Source of the DNA: Gammaproteobacteria bacterium
GTDB lineage: Bacteria; Pseudomonadota; Gammaproteobacteria; Chromatiales; Chromatiaceae
NCBI GenBank assembly: GCA_009929855.1
Contig: RZZN01000010.1
Span: 22,197-86,196, forward strand
Direction: 5' to 3'
Length of the DNA stretch: 64,000 nucleotides
Positions 54,320-63,788 of this stretch are shown in pieces. The notes beneath the pieces are model-generated. The model had not been told where the DNA came from and ran no database searches. It saw only the letters and a program-made list of their open reading frames with translations. A program made the translations under genes and the position numbers. Every line of letters starts with the position of its first letter. Within the stretch, counting starts at the first letter, position 1.

Positions 54320-54873
54320 CTTGCCCTCCTTCCAGCGCAGCGCTTGCACCGCCCACCAGAGGCGGCGACAGAAACCCCACTCCTGGCCACTCTGAGCGGC
54401 GGGTGGCCGTGTTTTTTCCATCTCTTTACATCGAGTCTAGCAGGCGCGCTCGACTTGTCGAATGCAACTCGACATCGAGCGCATGGGTGTTGATACCGAG
54501 ACCTGCGCGGATGCGTGCGAGCGCCCCGTGCCTTCGGTCTGGGTCAAGAGACTGGGCCACCAGACAGATGAATCCGCGGTGCAATGCCCCTTCGAGAAAT
54601 GGCCACTAGCTTGCGGATCAGGGTGGGCAAAAGTCGATGCTGATACTGATCTCGATGCTGATTCCGACTGACTCTCGCCCGAACCCTGCGTGACCTCGCG
54701 CATTTCATTCGGAGTCAACCGGCAATCCGGCCCGTCGCCATTGCGGTAGGCCGTCCGCGAGCGGCGGCCCGAGCGCCCGGGCCATCAAATGAAAACATTC
54801 AACTCTCAGGCTGAACAGTGCACACTGATCTGCCACTATCTGACCATCCGACTCAAGCCGGGAGACCCCCATC

Positions 54874-55749
54874 ATGGAAAGCTTCGTTCAGACCCACGAG
54901 GCGGCCATCCGTCTCAGCGCCTTCATCGGCATCTTCGCCATCATGGCCCTGTGGGAGCTCGCCGCCCCGCGGCGAGCACTGACACTCTCCAAGACGGTAC
55001 GCTGGGGCAGCAACATCGGCCTGGTGGTGCTCAACACACTGGTATTGCGGCTGATCTTTCCGGCGGCGGCGGTCGGCGTGGCGGCCTTCGCCGCCGAGCG
55101 CGGGATGGGACTGCTCAACATCTACCAGATCCCGGCCCTGCTAGCCCTGGTGCTTGCCGTGGTGGCGCTCGATTTCGTCGTCTGGCTGCAGCACGTCATG
55201 GTGCACGCCATCCCCGCCCTCTGGCGCCTGCACCGGGTCCACCACGCGGATCTCGACTACGACCTGACCACCGGGGCGCGCTTTCATCCGCTCGAGATCC
55301 TGCTCTCCATGCTGATCAAGTTCGCCGCGATCCTGGTGATCGGTCCCTCGGTCGTGGCGGTCGTGATCTTCGAGGTGGTGCTGAACGCCACCGCCATGTT
55401 CAACCACGGCAATGTCCGTCTGCCCGCATGGCTCGACCGGCGCCTGCGCTGGGTGCTGGTGACCCCGGACATGCACCGGGTGCACCACTCGGTGGAGGAC
55501 GACGAGACCAACTCCAACTTCGGCTTCAACCTCTCGATCTGGGACCGTCTCTTCGGCACCTACCGTGACCAGCCACGGGCCGGACACCTGGGCATGACCA
55601 TCGGCATCCGCGACCACCGCGAGCCGCGTGAGGTCGCTCACCTGCCGGGCATGCTGATGCTGCCCTTCCGCGGGGCCATCACCGACTACGCCATCAACCG
55701 ACGTCAGTGGGCCGACCCCACGCCCCCCACCAAGGGTGAGTCGCGATGA
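54874..55749 (+). CDS. Sterol desaturase / fatty acid hydroxylase family protein
   Basis: His-box motifs HVMVHAIPALWRLHRVHHAD, HGNVRL, HRVHHSVED. Confidence 0.9.
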   Translation: MESFVQTHEAAIRLSAFIGIFAIMALWELAAPRRALTLSKTVRWGSNIGLVVLNTLVLRLIFPAAAVGVAAFAAERGMGLLNIYQIPALLALVLAVVALDFVVWLQHVMVHAIPALWRLHRVHHADLDYDLTTGARFHPLEILLSMLIKFAAILVIGPSVVAVVIFEVVLNATAMFNHGNVRLPAWLDRRLRWVLVTPDMHRVHHSVEDDETNSNFGFNLSIWDRLFGTYRDQPRAGHLGMTIGIRDHREPREVAHLPGMLMLPFRGAITDYAINRRQWADPTPPTKGESR

Positions 55750-56474
55750 GCCGCAACCTGGCGCGGACCCTCGGGACCATCGCACTGGTGGTCGCGGTGG
55801 GTCTCGCCCTGACCTATCGGGACCTGCTCGACGCCGACGCACTCACCGCCTGGGTGAGCGCCGCCGGCGCCGCCGGACCGGTCCTCTTCATCGGGGTGTA
55901 CGCCATTGCCACGGTCCTCTTTCTGCCCGGGATGGTGATGACGCTCGCGGGCGGGGCCCTGTTCGGCCCGGTGTGGGGCACCCTCTACAACCTGCTGGGG
56001 GCTACACTCGGCGCGGGGCTCGCCTTCCTCATCGCCCGCCGCCTGAACAGTGGGCGGATCCCGCTTGCCTTGCAGAAAAAGGGATCCGCCCCCCTGGTCG
56101 GTTTGATGCAGGGGGTGGAGGCGGAGGGCTGGCGCTTCGTCGCCTTCACCCGGCTGGTGCCGCTCTTTCCCTTCAACCTGCTCAACTACGCACTCGGTCT
56201 CACCCGCATCCCCTTCGTCCCCTACCTGCTCGCAACCCTGATCTTCATGCTCCCCGGCGCCTTGGCTTACACCTACCTCGGCTTCGCCGGGCGCGAGGCC
56301 ATCGCCGGCAGCGAGGATCTGATCCAAAAGGGCCTGATCGCATTGGCCTTGCTGGCGACGGTCGCCTTCCTCCCGCGGCTGGTGACGCGGCTGCGCCAGC
56401 GACCCATGCGCCCAGTCACCGAGCACAAGGCACGCCTGGACGCGGGGAAGGATCATGAATCTGGCCCCTTGTAG
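55746..56474 (+). CDS. TVP38/TMEM64 family membrane protein
   Basis: FLPGMVMTLAGGALFGPVWGTLYNLLGATLGAGLAFLIAR. Confidence 0.9.
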   Translation: MSRNLARTLGTIALVVAVGLALTYRDLLDADALTAWVSAAGAAGPVLFIGVYAIATVLFLPGMVMTLAGGALFGPVWGTLYNLLGATLGAGLAFLIARRLNSGRIPLALQKKGSAPLVGLMQGVEAEGWRFVAFTRLVPLFPFNLLNYALGLTRIPFVPYLLATLIFMLPGALAYTYLGFAGREAIAGSEDLIQKGLIALALLATVAFLPRLVTRLRQRPMRPVTEHKARLDAGKDHESGPL

Positions 56475-56484
56475 GAATCCAACG

Positions 56485-56600
56485 ATGACGATCCCGATCA
56501 TCCTTGGTGCGGGACACGAGCACGGCTGGCGTCCAGGCACCGAGAACGTCCCTCATATCGTCGGCCTGGGTGTCGCGGCCGAGCTCGCCCGCTCTCGGTC
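56485..56600 (+). pseudogene. Cysteine desulfurase internal fragment
   Basis: PIILGAGHEHGWRPGTENVPHIVGLGVAAELA matches the conserved G-GHE-G-R-GTENV block of NifS/IscS-type proteins. Confidence 0.75.
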
Positions 56601-56763
56601 AGCCCGGCTCGAACGGACTCGAAGGCGGCTGTCCGCCGGTTGCCAGTTGCAGCAAGGCTTCGGCCGCTTCGGCGGGCAGATGATCCGCCAGTTCGAGCAG
56701 GGTGTCCTCGTTCGCGAGTCGGGCGAGACTGTCAGTGAAGGTGTCGGCGATACGGAAGCCCAT
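56599..56763 (-). pseudogene. Remnant of UvrD/Rep-like helicase N-terminus with internal deletion
   Basis: MGFRIADTFTDSLARLANEDTLLELADHLPAEAAEALLQLATGG: two blocks I recognise as separated in full-length relatives. Confidence 0.5.
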
Positions 56764-57023
56764 GCTTCGTCCTGTCGGGTGACGCGTCACGCGGCATCGC
56801 GGATGTCGGCATGGATCAGGATTTCGTCGTAGGGCGCGGACAGTCCGCCATCCGCGTTAAACGAGTCGAGGCGTGACGGCTTACTCCATCTGTGCGTCCT
56901 GCCAGGTCTGAGTGAACACCTGCAATGCAGCGGACGATTTCAGGATACTGATCTCGATGCGCTTCATTTCCCACCTCCAGCCCGCCAGACGGACACCATC
57001 TTGCCGAAAAAGGACAACCCCGA

Positions 57024-57527
57024 TCACACCCGAAACACCTTCATCACCTCGTCCCCCAGGTGGTTGATCACCTTCACCGCGATGCGCCCGGAGGCGGGTT
57101 TGAGGAAGGGCCGGGAGGTGTCGCTGTTGAGGCTCGCCCAGGCGTCTTCGTCGATCTCCGCCTTGAGGGTGGTCTTGAGCGCCTTGTAAGGATCTTCCGC
57201 GCCGAGGAAGTAGGCGTGGCGGACGAAGAAGCTCTCTTCGTTGTAGTCGGTGTCGATGAACCAACAGGCGATGCCCTCGGGGCCGTCGCTGCGGACCTCG
57301 CCGGCGCCGGGATGGAAGACATCCACGCCGTTGAAGGTGAAAGTGATCTTGTCGTCCTTGTGCGCCTGCTGCTCGGCGGGTCCCCGCGCATAGGCCACCC
57401 GCACCGGGTCTTGCTCATCCTTGCGCATCACCGACTGGTATTCGGCCGTCGGGATGTTGTTGCGGGTGGCCTCGTCGTGAGTGATCGTCTCGACGTTCAG
57501 CGATGAGGTCTTGGGTGTGCGGGCCAT
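57024..57527 (-). pseudogene. Remnant of type III R-M methyltransferase (Mod), N- and C-termini joined
   Basis: MARTPKTSSLNVETITHDEATRNNIPTAEYQSV...fused to...NEESFFVRHAYFLGAEDPYKALKTTLKAEIDEDAW...RIAVKVINHLGDEVMKVFRV; no methyltransferase motifs remain. Confidence 0.65.
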
Positions 57528-57552
57528 CTTGGTTCCTTAGATGAACGGATTC

Positions 57553-57774
57553 TCAACGATTCATTTGCTCGCGCGTCAGCTTTTGCCCAATGCGGACCTT
57601 CCCACTCAGCTCTTGTGTCAAGGCATCGAATGCTCGCACCGCCTCCTCCCGCTCGGGGTCATCCGTGACCCAACGGCGCAACAGATCATCGAGTGTCGTG
57701 TGCTCCGACGCGGCGCGTCGTGTCGCGGCTTCGATCAGCCCTTCCTTGATGTTGAAGGTGATGCTCTTCGTCAT
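57553..57774 (-). CDS. Antitoxin-like small protein, no toxin partner visible
   Basis: MTKSITFNIKEGLIEAATRRAASEHTTLDDLLRRWV. Confidence 0.55.
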   Translation of the reverse strand: MTKSITFNIKEGLIEAATRRAASEHTTLDDLLRRWVTDDPEREEAVRAFDALTQELSGKVRIGQKLTREQMNR

Positions 57775-57912
57775 GGTCTTGAGCCTCTGGATGGTTATCC
57801 TCAATGGGCCTTGATCTTAGATCCTGCCATCGTGGCACTTGGCGCAGAGCGCCACGGGTCATGCGTGACACCGCAGAGCGGATGTCACGAGCTATGCCTT
57901 GGTCGTACGACA

Positions 57913-58248
57913 CTATTCATCGGCCGCGCCGCCTTGACGTCGACGCACCTCGGCGTTGATCTCATCCCAATCCATCAGATGCATGCCATCCGCAATGGCG
58001 TCCTCGCGTAGGCTCAACAGATGCTGCCATTGGGCTGCGCGTGCGGGATCCTCACCCGCGATGGAAACATCGGCGGATTCGGCGCCGGAATGCGGCTCGC
58101 TTCCCCCCAAACGTGCGAGACGACGGGCACTCTCACGCGCAATCAAAGCCTTCAAGCCTTCTTGGATGAGATCCTTCCGTTGGGTCAGACCGGTCAGCCG
58201 TTGGGCTTCCTCGAGCAAGTGGTCATCCAGGGTCACGGTCGTACGCAT
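57913..58248 (-). CDS. VapB-like antitoxin with atypical C-terminal extension
   Basis: MRTTVTLDDHLLEEAQRLTGLTQRKDLIQEGLKALIARESARRLARLGGSEP + LREDAIADGMHLMDWDEINAEVRRRQGG. Confidence 0.65.
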   Translation of the reverse strand: MRTTVTLDDHLLEEAQRLTGLTQRKDLIQEGLKALIARESARRLARLGGSEPHSGAESADVSIAGEDPARAAQWQHLLSLREDAIADGMHLMDWDEINAEVRRRQGGAADE

Positions 58249-58267
58249 CGCGGTGTTGCCTCCCCTA

Positions 58268-58560
58268 TCATGTCGGTGTTTCGAGCCCGCCGACGACGCT
58301 TTCAATCATGCTGTTGAACGCACTCTCGACCTTGGCCTTGAAGTCGGCCTCGATCTGGTAGACATCGGCGCATTCGGCGAAGGCCCAGCGGCCGTGCGTG
58401 CCAAGGTTGTTCACGCCAGGCACCCAGTAGACCTCCATGGTGGTCTTCTTCTCCTTGGCGTCCTCGCCGCGATACCCCTTGATCTCGACCGTGAGGTTCA
58501 GCAGATCCTCCTCGCCGTGGCCGTCGTCGATCTGCGTAAGCGTCCGGAGAAATACATCTA
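58268..58560 (-). pseudogene. Type III restriction endonuclease (Res) C-terminal remnant
   Basis: LLNLTVEIKGYRGEDAKEKKTTMEVYWVPGVNNLGTHGRWAFAECADVYQIEADFKAKVESAFNSMI. Confidence 0.7.
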
Positions 58561-58773
58561 TCCCCCCCACTGCACGCTCGGCATGATGCGCCAGGCAATA
58601 ATCAGAAACAGCATGAGTGCGCGCTCGATGCGCTCGATGTGCCCCAGCTGCAAGCCCTCGACCCGGCAGCCCCCCTCGAGGGTCAAGAACAGCCGCTCGA
58701 TGTCCCAGCGCGCGCGGGACCAATCGATCAGCTCGGCAGCCTCATCCAGTGTCTGCACCCGGCGATTGGTCAA
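58558..58773 (-). pseudogene. IS4-type transposase C-terminal remnant
   Basis: RVQTLDEAAELIDWSRARWDIERLFLTLEGGCRVEGLQLGHIERIERALMLFLIIAWRI. Confidence 0.75.
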
Positions 58774-58930
58774 CAGCCCCCAGACGAAAAGTGTTGCTCA
58801 ATGTGCATGCGCTGCGCATAGAGACACTCCAGCCGCTTCGCGTTGGTCATCGCAGCCACAACAAGCGCACGTCGAGCAATCGATCGTCCAATTGCGTTTC
58901 CAGCCAATCCTCTATCCGCTCCCGAGCCGG

Positions 58931-59362
58931 CTAGTCGCTCCCGAGTGAATAGTCGGTCTCGAACAGATCCTGCCAGGACAGGGTCGAGACACTGGACAAG
59001 CGCCCCATCTCAGCCTCCGCGTTGCGCTTGGCGATCACGAATGCCTTGTCCCAGAGGTCCTCGATGACGCGCTCGTTCAGGCTCGGTATCTCTTCACGGA
59101 TGTCGGCAATCTCGTCACGCGCGTCCGCGATGCTCGCAGCCCAGCTCAGCGACCTACGCTCGGGCTGTGTCCGCCATTTGATGATGTGGAGCATCAGGCG
59201 AGTCAGTTGGCTCTTGAGGGCGCGCTTTTCGGATCTTGACAAGGCGTCGATCAGCTCCTGGAGTCCGATGGCGGCCTCGTCCAGACGGCCCTCTTCCAGC
59301 TCGTGCTTGACGGCCACCGCGGTCTTGTACGGCGACTCATTGGACAGTGTCTGCCAGCTCAT
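58931..59362 (-). CDS. DUF29 family protein
   Basis: LEEGRLDEAAIGLQELIDALSRSEKRALKSQLTRLMLHIIKWRTQPERRSLSWAASIADARDEI. Confidence 0.85.
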   Translation of the reverse strand: MSWQTLSNESPYKTAVAVKHELEEGRLDEAAIGLQELIDALSRSEKRALKSQLTRLMLHIIKWRTQPERRSLSWAASIADARDEIADIREEIPSLNERVIEDLWDKAFVIAKRNAEAEMGRLSSVSTLSWQDLFETDYSLGSD

Positions 59363-59589
59363 GTGTTGAATACTCGTGTCTGGTCGAAGCTGGGGCCCGC
59401 GCTGAACCCTTGGCGCGTCTTGCGTCGAGAATTGTGACTTGGCCCAATTGCACGGGTCAACACCGTCAGCTGCCGCGGAGCCCGAACGCTTCAATAACTG
59501 GTAATCCTATGATTTATTTGGGAAAAATGCCGTGCCGGCATGAAACCTCATGCCGACCGCATGCCTGGCGGTTGCGGCAGAGGTGTGAT

Positions 59590-62500
59590 CTAGTGTCCGT
59601 CCTGTGCACCGCTCGTCATGTCCATGAGCGCAGACCAATCCACACCATGAAGCTCCTCCGCTGACGCGGCCAGATCGGGGATCGGGAAAAGCGGACTCCC
59701 AGGCGACCAGAGCTCGGTGCTATCTGGGTGCTGGTCGTAATAGTCGCTGTCGGTCGTCACCCGCACGGGCGCCGGCAGACCTGGCGCCAGGTAGGAGACA
59801 TCCTTGCTGCCCAAGGGTTTCGCCTCGATGCCGGGCGGCAGCAGTGAGGGATCTCGCAGGATCCGTCCCAGATCGGCCAAGCAATAGAGGGCTGCCGGAC
59901 GTGCCGGCTCATCCAGATCGGACTCGGCCATCTCATCGAGGTCGAATCCCCCCTGATCGGCGGCATCCACATCGGACTGGATACCGCTCACCAGATTGGC
60001 CCTGGCGCGGTCACGGTCCTGGGGCCGTCCGAGCGTCACCTCAGTGAGCGCCCTCGGCAGACGCGCGAGGATGGGCTGGAGTCGGCCCACGAAGGTCTGG
60101 AACAGGTCGATCCGGGTGCGCAGCGCTCGATAGACGTCCGCCTCCACCGTGTCGGCATAGTGCAAATTGACGATCCGGATCCGCGGGTGCTCCTGGCCGA
60201 GTCGATCGATGCGCCCGATGCGCTGCTCCACGCGCATGGGGTTCCAGGGCATGTCGTAGTTGATCAGCGCGCCGCAGAACTGGAAGTTCAGACCCTCCGC
60301 GGCGGCGTCGGTGCAGACCATGATCTCGGCCCGTCCGTCGCGAAAGCGTTGCTTGGTCGCATCGCGTGAGATGGTCTCCCAGGCTCCCGAGCTGGACAGG
60401 ATCTCGCCCCCGCGGCCAGAGAAGCAGATCACGCCCGGACCAAAGGCATCGGCGATGCGGATCCGCAGGGCGTCCATGGTATCCGTGTATTGGGTGAAGA
60501 CCATGACCTGGCGGTAGCCCTGCTCGCGCAGACCCCGCAGCTCTTCCAGCAGCACGTCCGCCTTGCTGTCCGGCGGCAACCGCTTGATGGCGGCCAGCAG
60601 GGCCTTGATGTCCAACAGCTCCTCGGCAGCGAGTGACTGTCGCTCAAGGTCGACGGCCTCGTCCGGGTCCATGACCTCCTCCGCCAGCTCGTCGTCGAGC
60701 AGGTCCTCCTCGGGGTGCTGGATGGGGGGTCCCATCAGGCTTGCCTGACCGTCGACCGCCGCAAGACGTCCCTCCAAGGTCCGCTCCAAGGCGAAGAAGC
60801 TGCTGGCCAGCCGGCGCCGGTAGATGGTCATGACGAAGCCGACGGCGGTGCGCTCCTCGGCGGCGATGTTGTTGTAGGTGCTCCCGATGTAGTCCTCGAC
60901 CTGCTCGTAGACACGACGCTCGGCAGCGGTCATCTCCACGAAACGGTCATCCACATCCCGGTCGGCGATCGGCGTCGCGAGCTTGCCGGCCTTCTGATAG
61001 CGGCGCAGCAGCTCGCGGGTATGACGTGAGATGAGACGACGCAGCGGCGTGTTGGCCTTCATCAGCCGGACGGCGGCCTGACGCTCGGCCGTCTCGAGCT
61101 GTTTCAGCGGGATCGACGCCTGATCGCGCAGCGCCCGCAGGATCTTGCGGACCTTGAGCCGGCTCATGTCAGGCAGCAGGCGGGCGGCCTCAGCGTCCGA
61201 CAGAGATCCATACACCCGCTCGGTGGCTCGGAACAGCTCGGCCATACGCCCCATCTGTCCATGTGACGGGCTGGGCCTGGCGACATCCGCGAAGAAGTCC
61301 AGGAACGCCTGGGTGTGCCACTCAGGCGGCAGACCCAAGAGGGCGAGCAGGTCCCAGATCTCCACCGGACTCACCTGCATGGGCGTAGCGGTCAGCAGCA
61401 CCAGGCCCTGAACACGGCTACGCAGTGCCTGCATCAGACGCAGGAGCTGATTCGGACGCTGGTCAGTCCCCAGACCACCCCCGGCCCGGCGGGCATGATG
61501 CGCCTCGTCCAGCACCAGCAGATCCCAGGGCTCTGCCTCGCTCACGAGCGCCTGCGCCCTGGCGCCGCGGCGCATGAGCTGGCTGGAGGCGAGCACGCAG
61601 GGCTCCTGGTGCCACTCGTTGGCACCGACGACGCGGTGTACCGCCCCCTGAAAGCCGGGCGACTGCAACCAGCTCAGACGCTGACCATCGTAGATCGGCC
61701 AATTGAGGTTGAGCTTCTCGCGCAGCTCGATCTGCCACTGGGTCAGCACTGCCTTGGGGGCAAGGACCAGGATGCGCTTGGCGCGACCAGATAGCCAGGC
61801 TTGGCGCAGCAGCATGCCGGCCTGGATGGTCTTGCCCAGACCCACCTCGTCCGCGATCAAGAGGCGCGGTGGCGACTGGTCGTAAAGACGCTGGAAGGCG
61901 CGCACCTGGTGCGGCCAGGGTGTCACCGTACTGGTGGCCTCGCCGATCCGCTCCCCGCCATTGGGCCAGCTCGGGGCATGTCGGATGAAGCCCCAGACCA
62001 GACGTCGCCGATCGAGAGCGGACTTGGGGAGTGACTCGGGCTTGCGGTGCTCGCTTGGCGTCTCCGCTGGCTGCTTGCTCCCCTGCTGGGCCTGCCTCAG
62101 TCGACCGGGCAGGTCATCCCTCGGCAGAAATTCCAACAGCGCTGCACGCACCGCGGTCGGCACATCCATCACGATGGCGCTCTTGGCCTGGTCCGCCCAG
62201 AGTCGCTGGAAGCTCTGCTCCTCGGCCTCCACGTGAGGGGTATCGCTGGTCCAGGTGGTGTAGACGTGGAAGCTCTCCCAATTCTGCTTCCAGCCGAATG
62301 CGGTCTCGTTGATGCTGCCGCTGAAGGCAAGCCGGTTGCCCTCGGCGTCCTCGATGATGCCGGCCTTCTCGTGAAAGATCCCCTGTCCGGCGATGGGCGT
62401 GCGCTTACTGTCACAGGGCACGGCCACCTTCACGTCCAAGTAATGGTTGGCCACCATCCAGGCGAGCAGCGCCAGCGCATCCACGGCCGCGCCGTCCTCG

Positions 62501-62817
62501 GTCGCGAGCGGTGTCACAAGCAGGGCCGCCGCGACTGTGTCGCGCAGATCCTCCCCCTGTTGAATGGCCGCGAGATCCTGATCAGTCAGGGTGCAGCCGA
62601 CGATGAGACGCATCCGACCCCGATTGCGCACCAGCCCCTCGATCCCACGGGCCGCCAGCGCCAAGGCATAGGCGGAGAAAAAACCGGTCGAGCGGTCATA
62701 ACGGACCGCGCATTGCAGCGCCGGGACATAGAAATCGGCGACCAGATCACCGGACTCGGGGGTGTATTTGCTCGCCCACGCTCTCGCGGTCAGGGTCGCG
62801 GGACTCGTTTCGGCCAT
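59590..62817 (-). CDS. PLD-domain + SNF2-family helicase (defence-type)
   Basis: PLD FHEKAGIIEDAEGNRLAFSGSINETAFGW; RLLIADEVGLGKTIQAGMLL; LVLDEAHHARR; VCTDAAAEGLNFQFCGALINYDMPWNPMRVEQRIGRIDRLGQ. Confidence 0.88.
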   Translation of the reverse strand: MAETSPATLTARAWASKYTPESGDLVADFYVPALQCAVRYDRSTGFFSAYALALAARGIEGLVRNRGRMRLIVGCTLTDQDLAAIQQGEDLRDTVAAALLVTPLATEDGAAVDALALLAWMVANHYLDVKVAVPCDSKRTPIAGQGIFHEKAGIIEDAEGNRLAFSGSINETAFGWKQNWESFHVYTTWTSDTPHVEAEEQSFQRLWADQAKSAIVMDVPTAVRAALLEFLPRDDLPGRLRQAQQGSKQPAETPSEHRKPESLPKSALDRRRLVWGFIRHAPSWPNGGERIGEATSTVTPWPHQVRAFQRLYDQSPPRLLIADEVGLGKTIQAGMLLRQAWLSGRAKRILVLAPKAVLTQWQIELREKLNLNWPIYDGQRLSWLQSPGFQGAVHRVVGANEWHQEPCVLASSQLMRRGARAQALVSEAEPWDLLVLDEAHHARRAGGGLGTDQRPNQLLRLMQALRSRVQGLVLLTATPMQVSPVEIWDLLALLGLPPEWHTQAFLDFFADVARPSPSHGQMGRMAELFRATERVYGSLSDAEAARLLPDMSRLKVRKILRALRDQASIPLKQLETAERQAAVRLMKANTPLRRLISRHTRELLRRYQKAGKLATPIADRDVDDRFVEMTAAERRVYEQVEDYIGSTYNNIAAEERTAVGFVMTIYRRRLASSFFALERTLEGRLAAVDGQASLMGPPIQHPEEDLLDDELAEEVMDPDEAVDLERQSLAAEELLDIKALLAAIKRLPPDSKADVLLEELRGLREQGYRQVMVFTQYTDTMDALRIRIADAFGPGVICFSGRGGEILSSSGAWETISRDATKQRFRDGRAEIMVCTDAAAEGLNFQFCGALINYDMPWNPMRVEQRIGRIDRLGQEHPRIRIVNLHYADTVEADVYRALRTRIDLFQTFVGRLQPILARLPRALTEVTLGRPQDRDRARANLVSGIQSDVDAADQGGFDLDEMAESDLDEPARPAALYCLADLGRILRDPSLLPPGIEAKPLGSKDVSYLAPGLPAPVRVTTDSDYYDQHPDSTELWSPGSPLFPIPDLAASAEELHGVDWSALMDMTSGAQDGH

Positions 62818-62898
62818 CGGCTCCTTTGCCTTGATCTGTTGAGGTTGGTAGCGTCCGTTCCTCCGCCCGGCCTTGATCATCACTCCGCCAATCCCGTC

Positions 62899-62919
62899 AT
62901 TCCGGCAGGATGCCGGAAT
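62899..62919. repeat. Short palindromic repeat ATTCCGGCA-GGA-TGCCGGAAT
   Basis: Perfect 9-bp arms, 3-nt loop, within gtcATTCCGGCAggaTGCCGGAATccag. Confidence 0.8.
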
Positions 62920-63050
62920 CCAGTGCCATGGATGGCAAGCCTCAGGATTGGCTCAACGGTTGACATCCTGGCACGGCGTCTCGGCATCCTGCCGGGACGA
63001 CGACTGGACGAGATCATGATCAAGACCCACGGATCAGTACCGTTGACCGC

Positions 63051-63272
63051 TCATGCAACGCGATAGATCACCGGCCGGTATAAGGGTGGAGGAATTGGCT
63101 TGCCGTTTTGCTTCGCGGATGCCAGCCAGCCATCTTTGGCTTTGAGCACTTCCGTCAAGGCTTCGTTCGGTGTTTCGGAAAAGGCTGAGCAGGCTTTAAG
63201 ATCTGGAATGTCAGCGATATAGCCCTGATCTTCCTCGCTATAGAAAATATTGATGTGGTAATCTTTCATCAT
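63051..63272 (-). CDS. HicB-like antitoxin
   Basis: MMKDYHINIFYSEEDQGYIADIPDLKACSAFSETPNEALTEVLKAKDGWL. Confidence 0.85.
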   Translation of the reverse strand: MMKDYHINIFYSEEDQGYIADIPDLKACSAFSETPNEALTEVLKAKDGWLASAKQNGKPIPPPLYRPVIYRVA

Positions 63273-63526
63273 GAGTCTCGAAGTTGAATATTGTGTATTT
63301 CGACCAATTCTAGCATCTGATTGATTTGGTATGGCTTCGCATTCCCTTTGAGCTCCTGTAGATTCAGCAGCTCCAGGATATCTGGATGCACGAAAATGTG
63401 ATAACTCCCATTGATCCTATCCAATCGGAACCCGAAGGCTTCAGCAACAGCTAAGGCTTCGCAAAACCGCACGTCTTTTGTATCCGAGAGTAGCTTTTGG
63501 AGAAGCTTTCGCTTTTTCATGCCCAA
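63269..63526 (-). CDS. HicA-like toxin
   Basis: KRKLLQKLLSDTKDVRFCEALAVAEAFGFRLDRINGSYHIFVHPDI; overlaps hicB by 4 bp. Confidence 0.8.
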   Translation of the reverse strand: MGMKKRKLLQKLLSDTKDVRFCEALAVAEAFGFRLDRINGSYHIFVHPDILELLNLQELKGNAKPYQINQMLELVEIHNIQLRDS

Positions 63527-63788
63527 GAACTTGGCCTATCTATCGCACGCTGTATCTTTGAAGCCGAAGGATCAAGGTGATCCGGCTAGCCCACTGCATG
63601 ACGCTTGAGATCCACTACAACGCCGTTCGCGCTGGGTCGGCTTGAGCGACTCCTTAAGCCAGCTTCATGTTCATAATTGAGCGTGGGTCTTTTTCCCTAT
63701 CGAACAAGGAATCGGTCCCTTTTTACTCTAACCACAGCTTGAGCGATAGCGAAGACCGAAGTTTGGCGTCGGCGCAAGTTTGGTTGTT

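Noticed and set aside
54437-54718. Small opposing ORFs between DUF2235 and the desaturase gene
   Set aside because: Ser-rich and Asp-rich shadow frames of one another; no start context or family signal.
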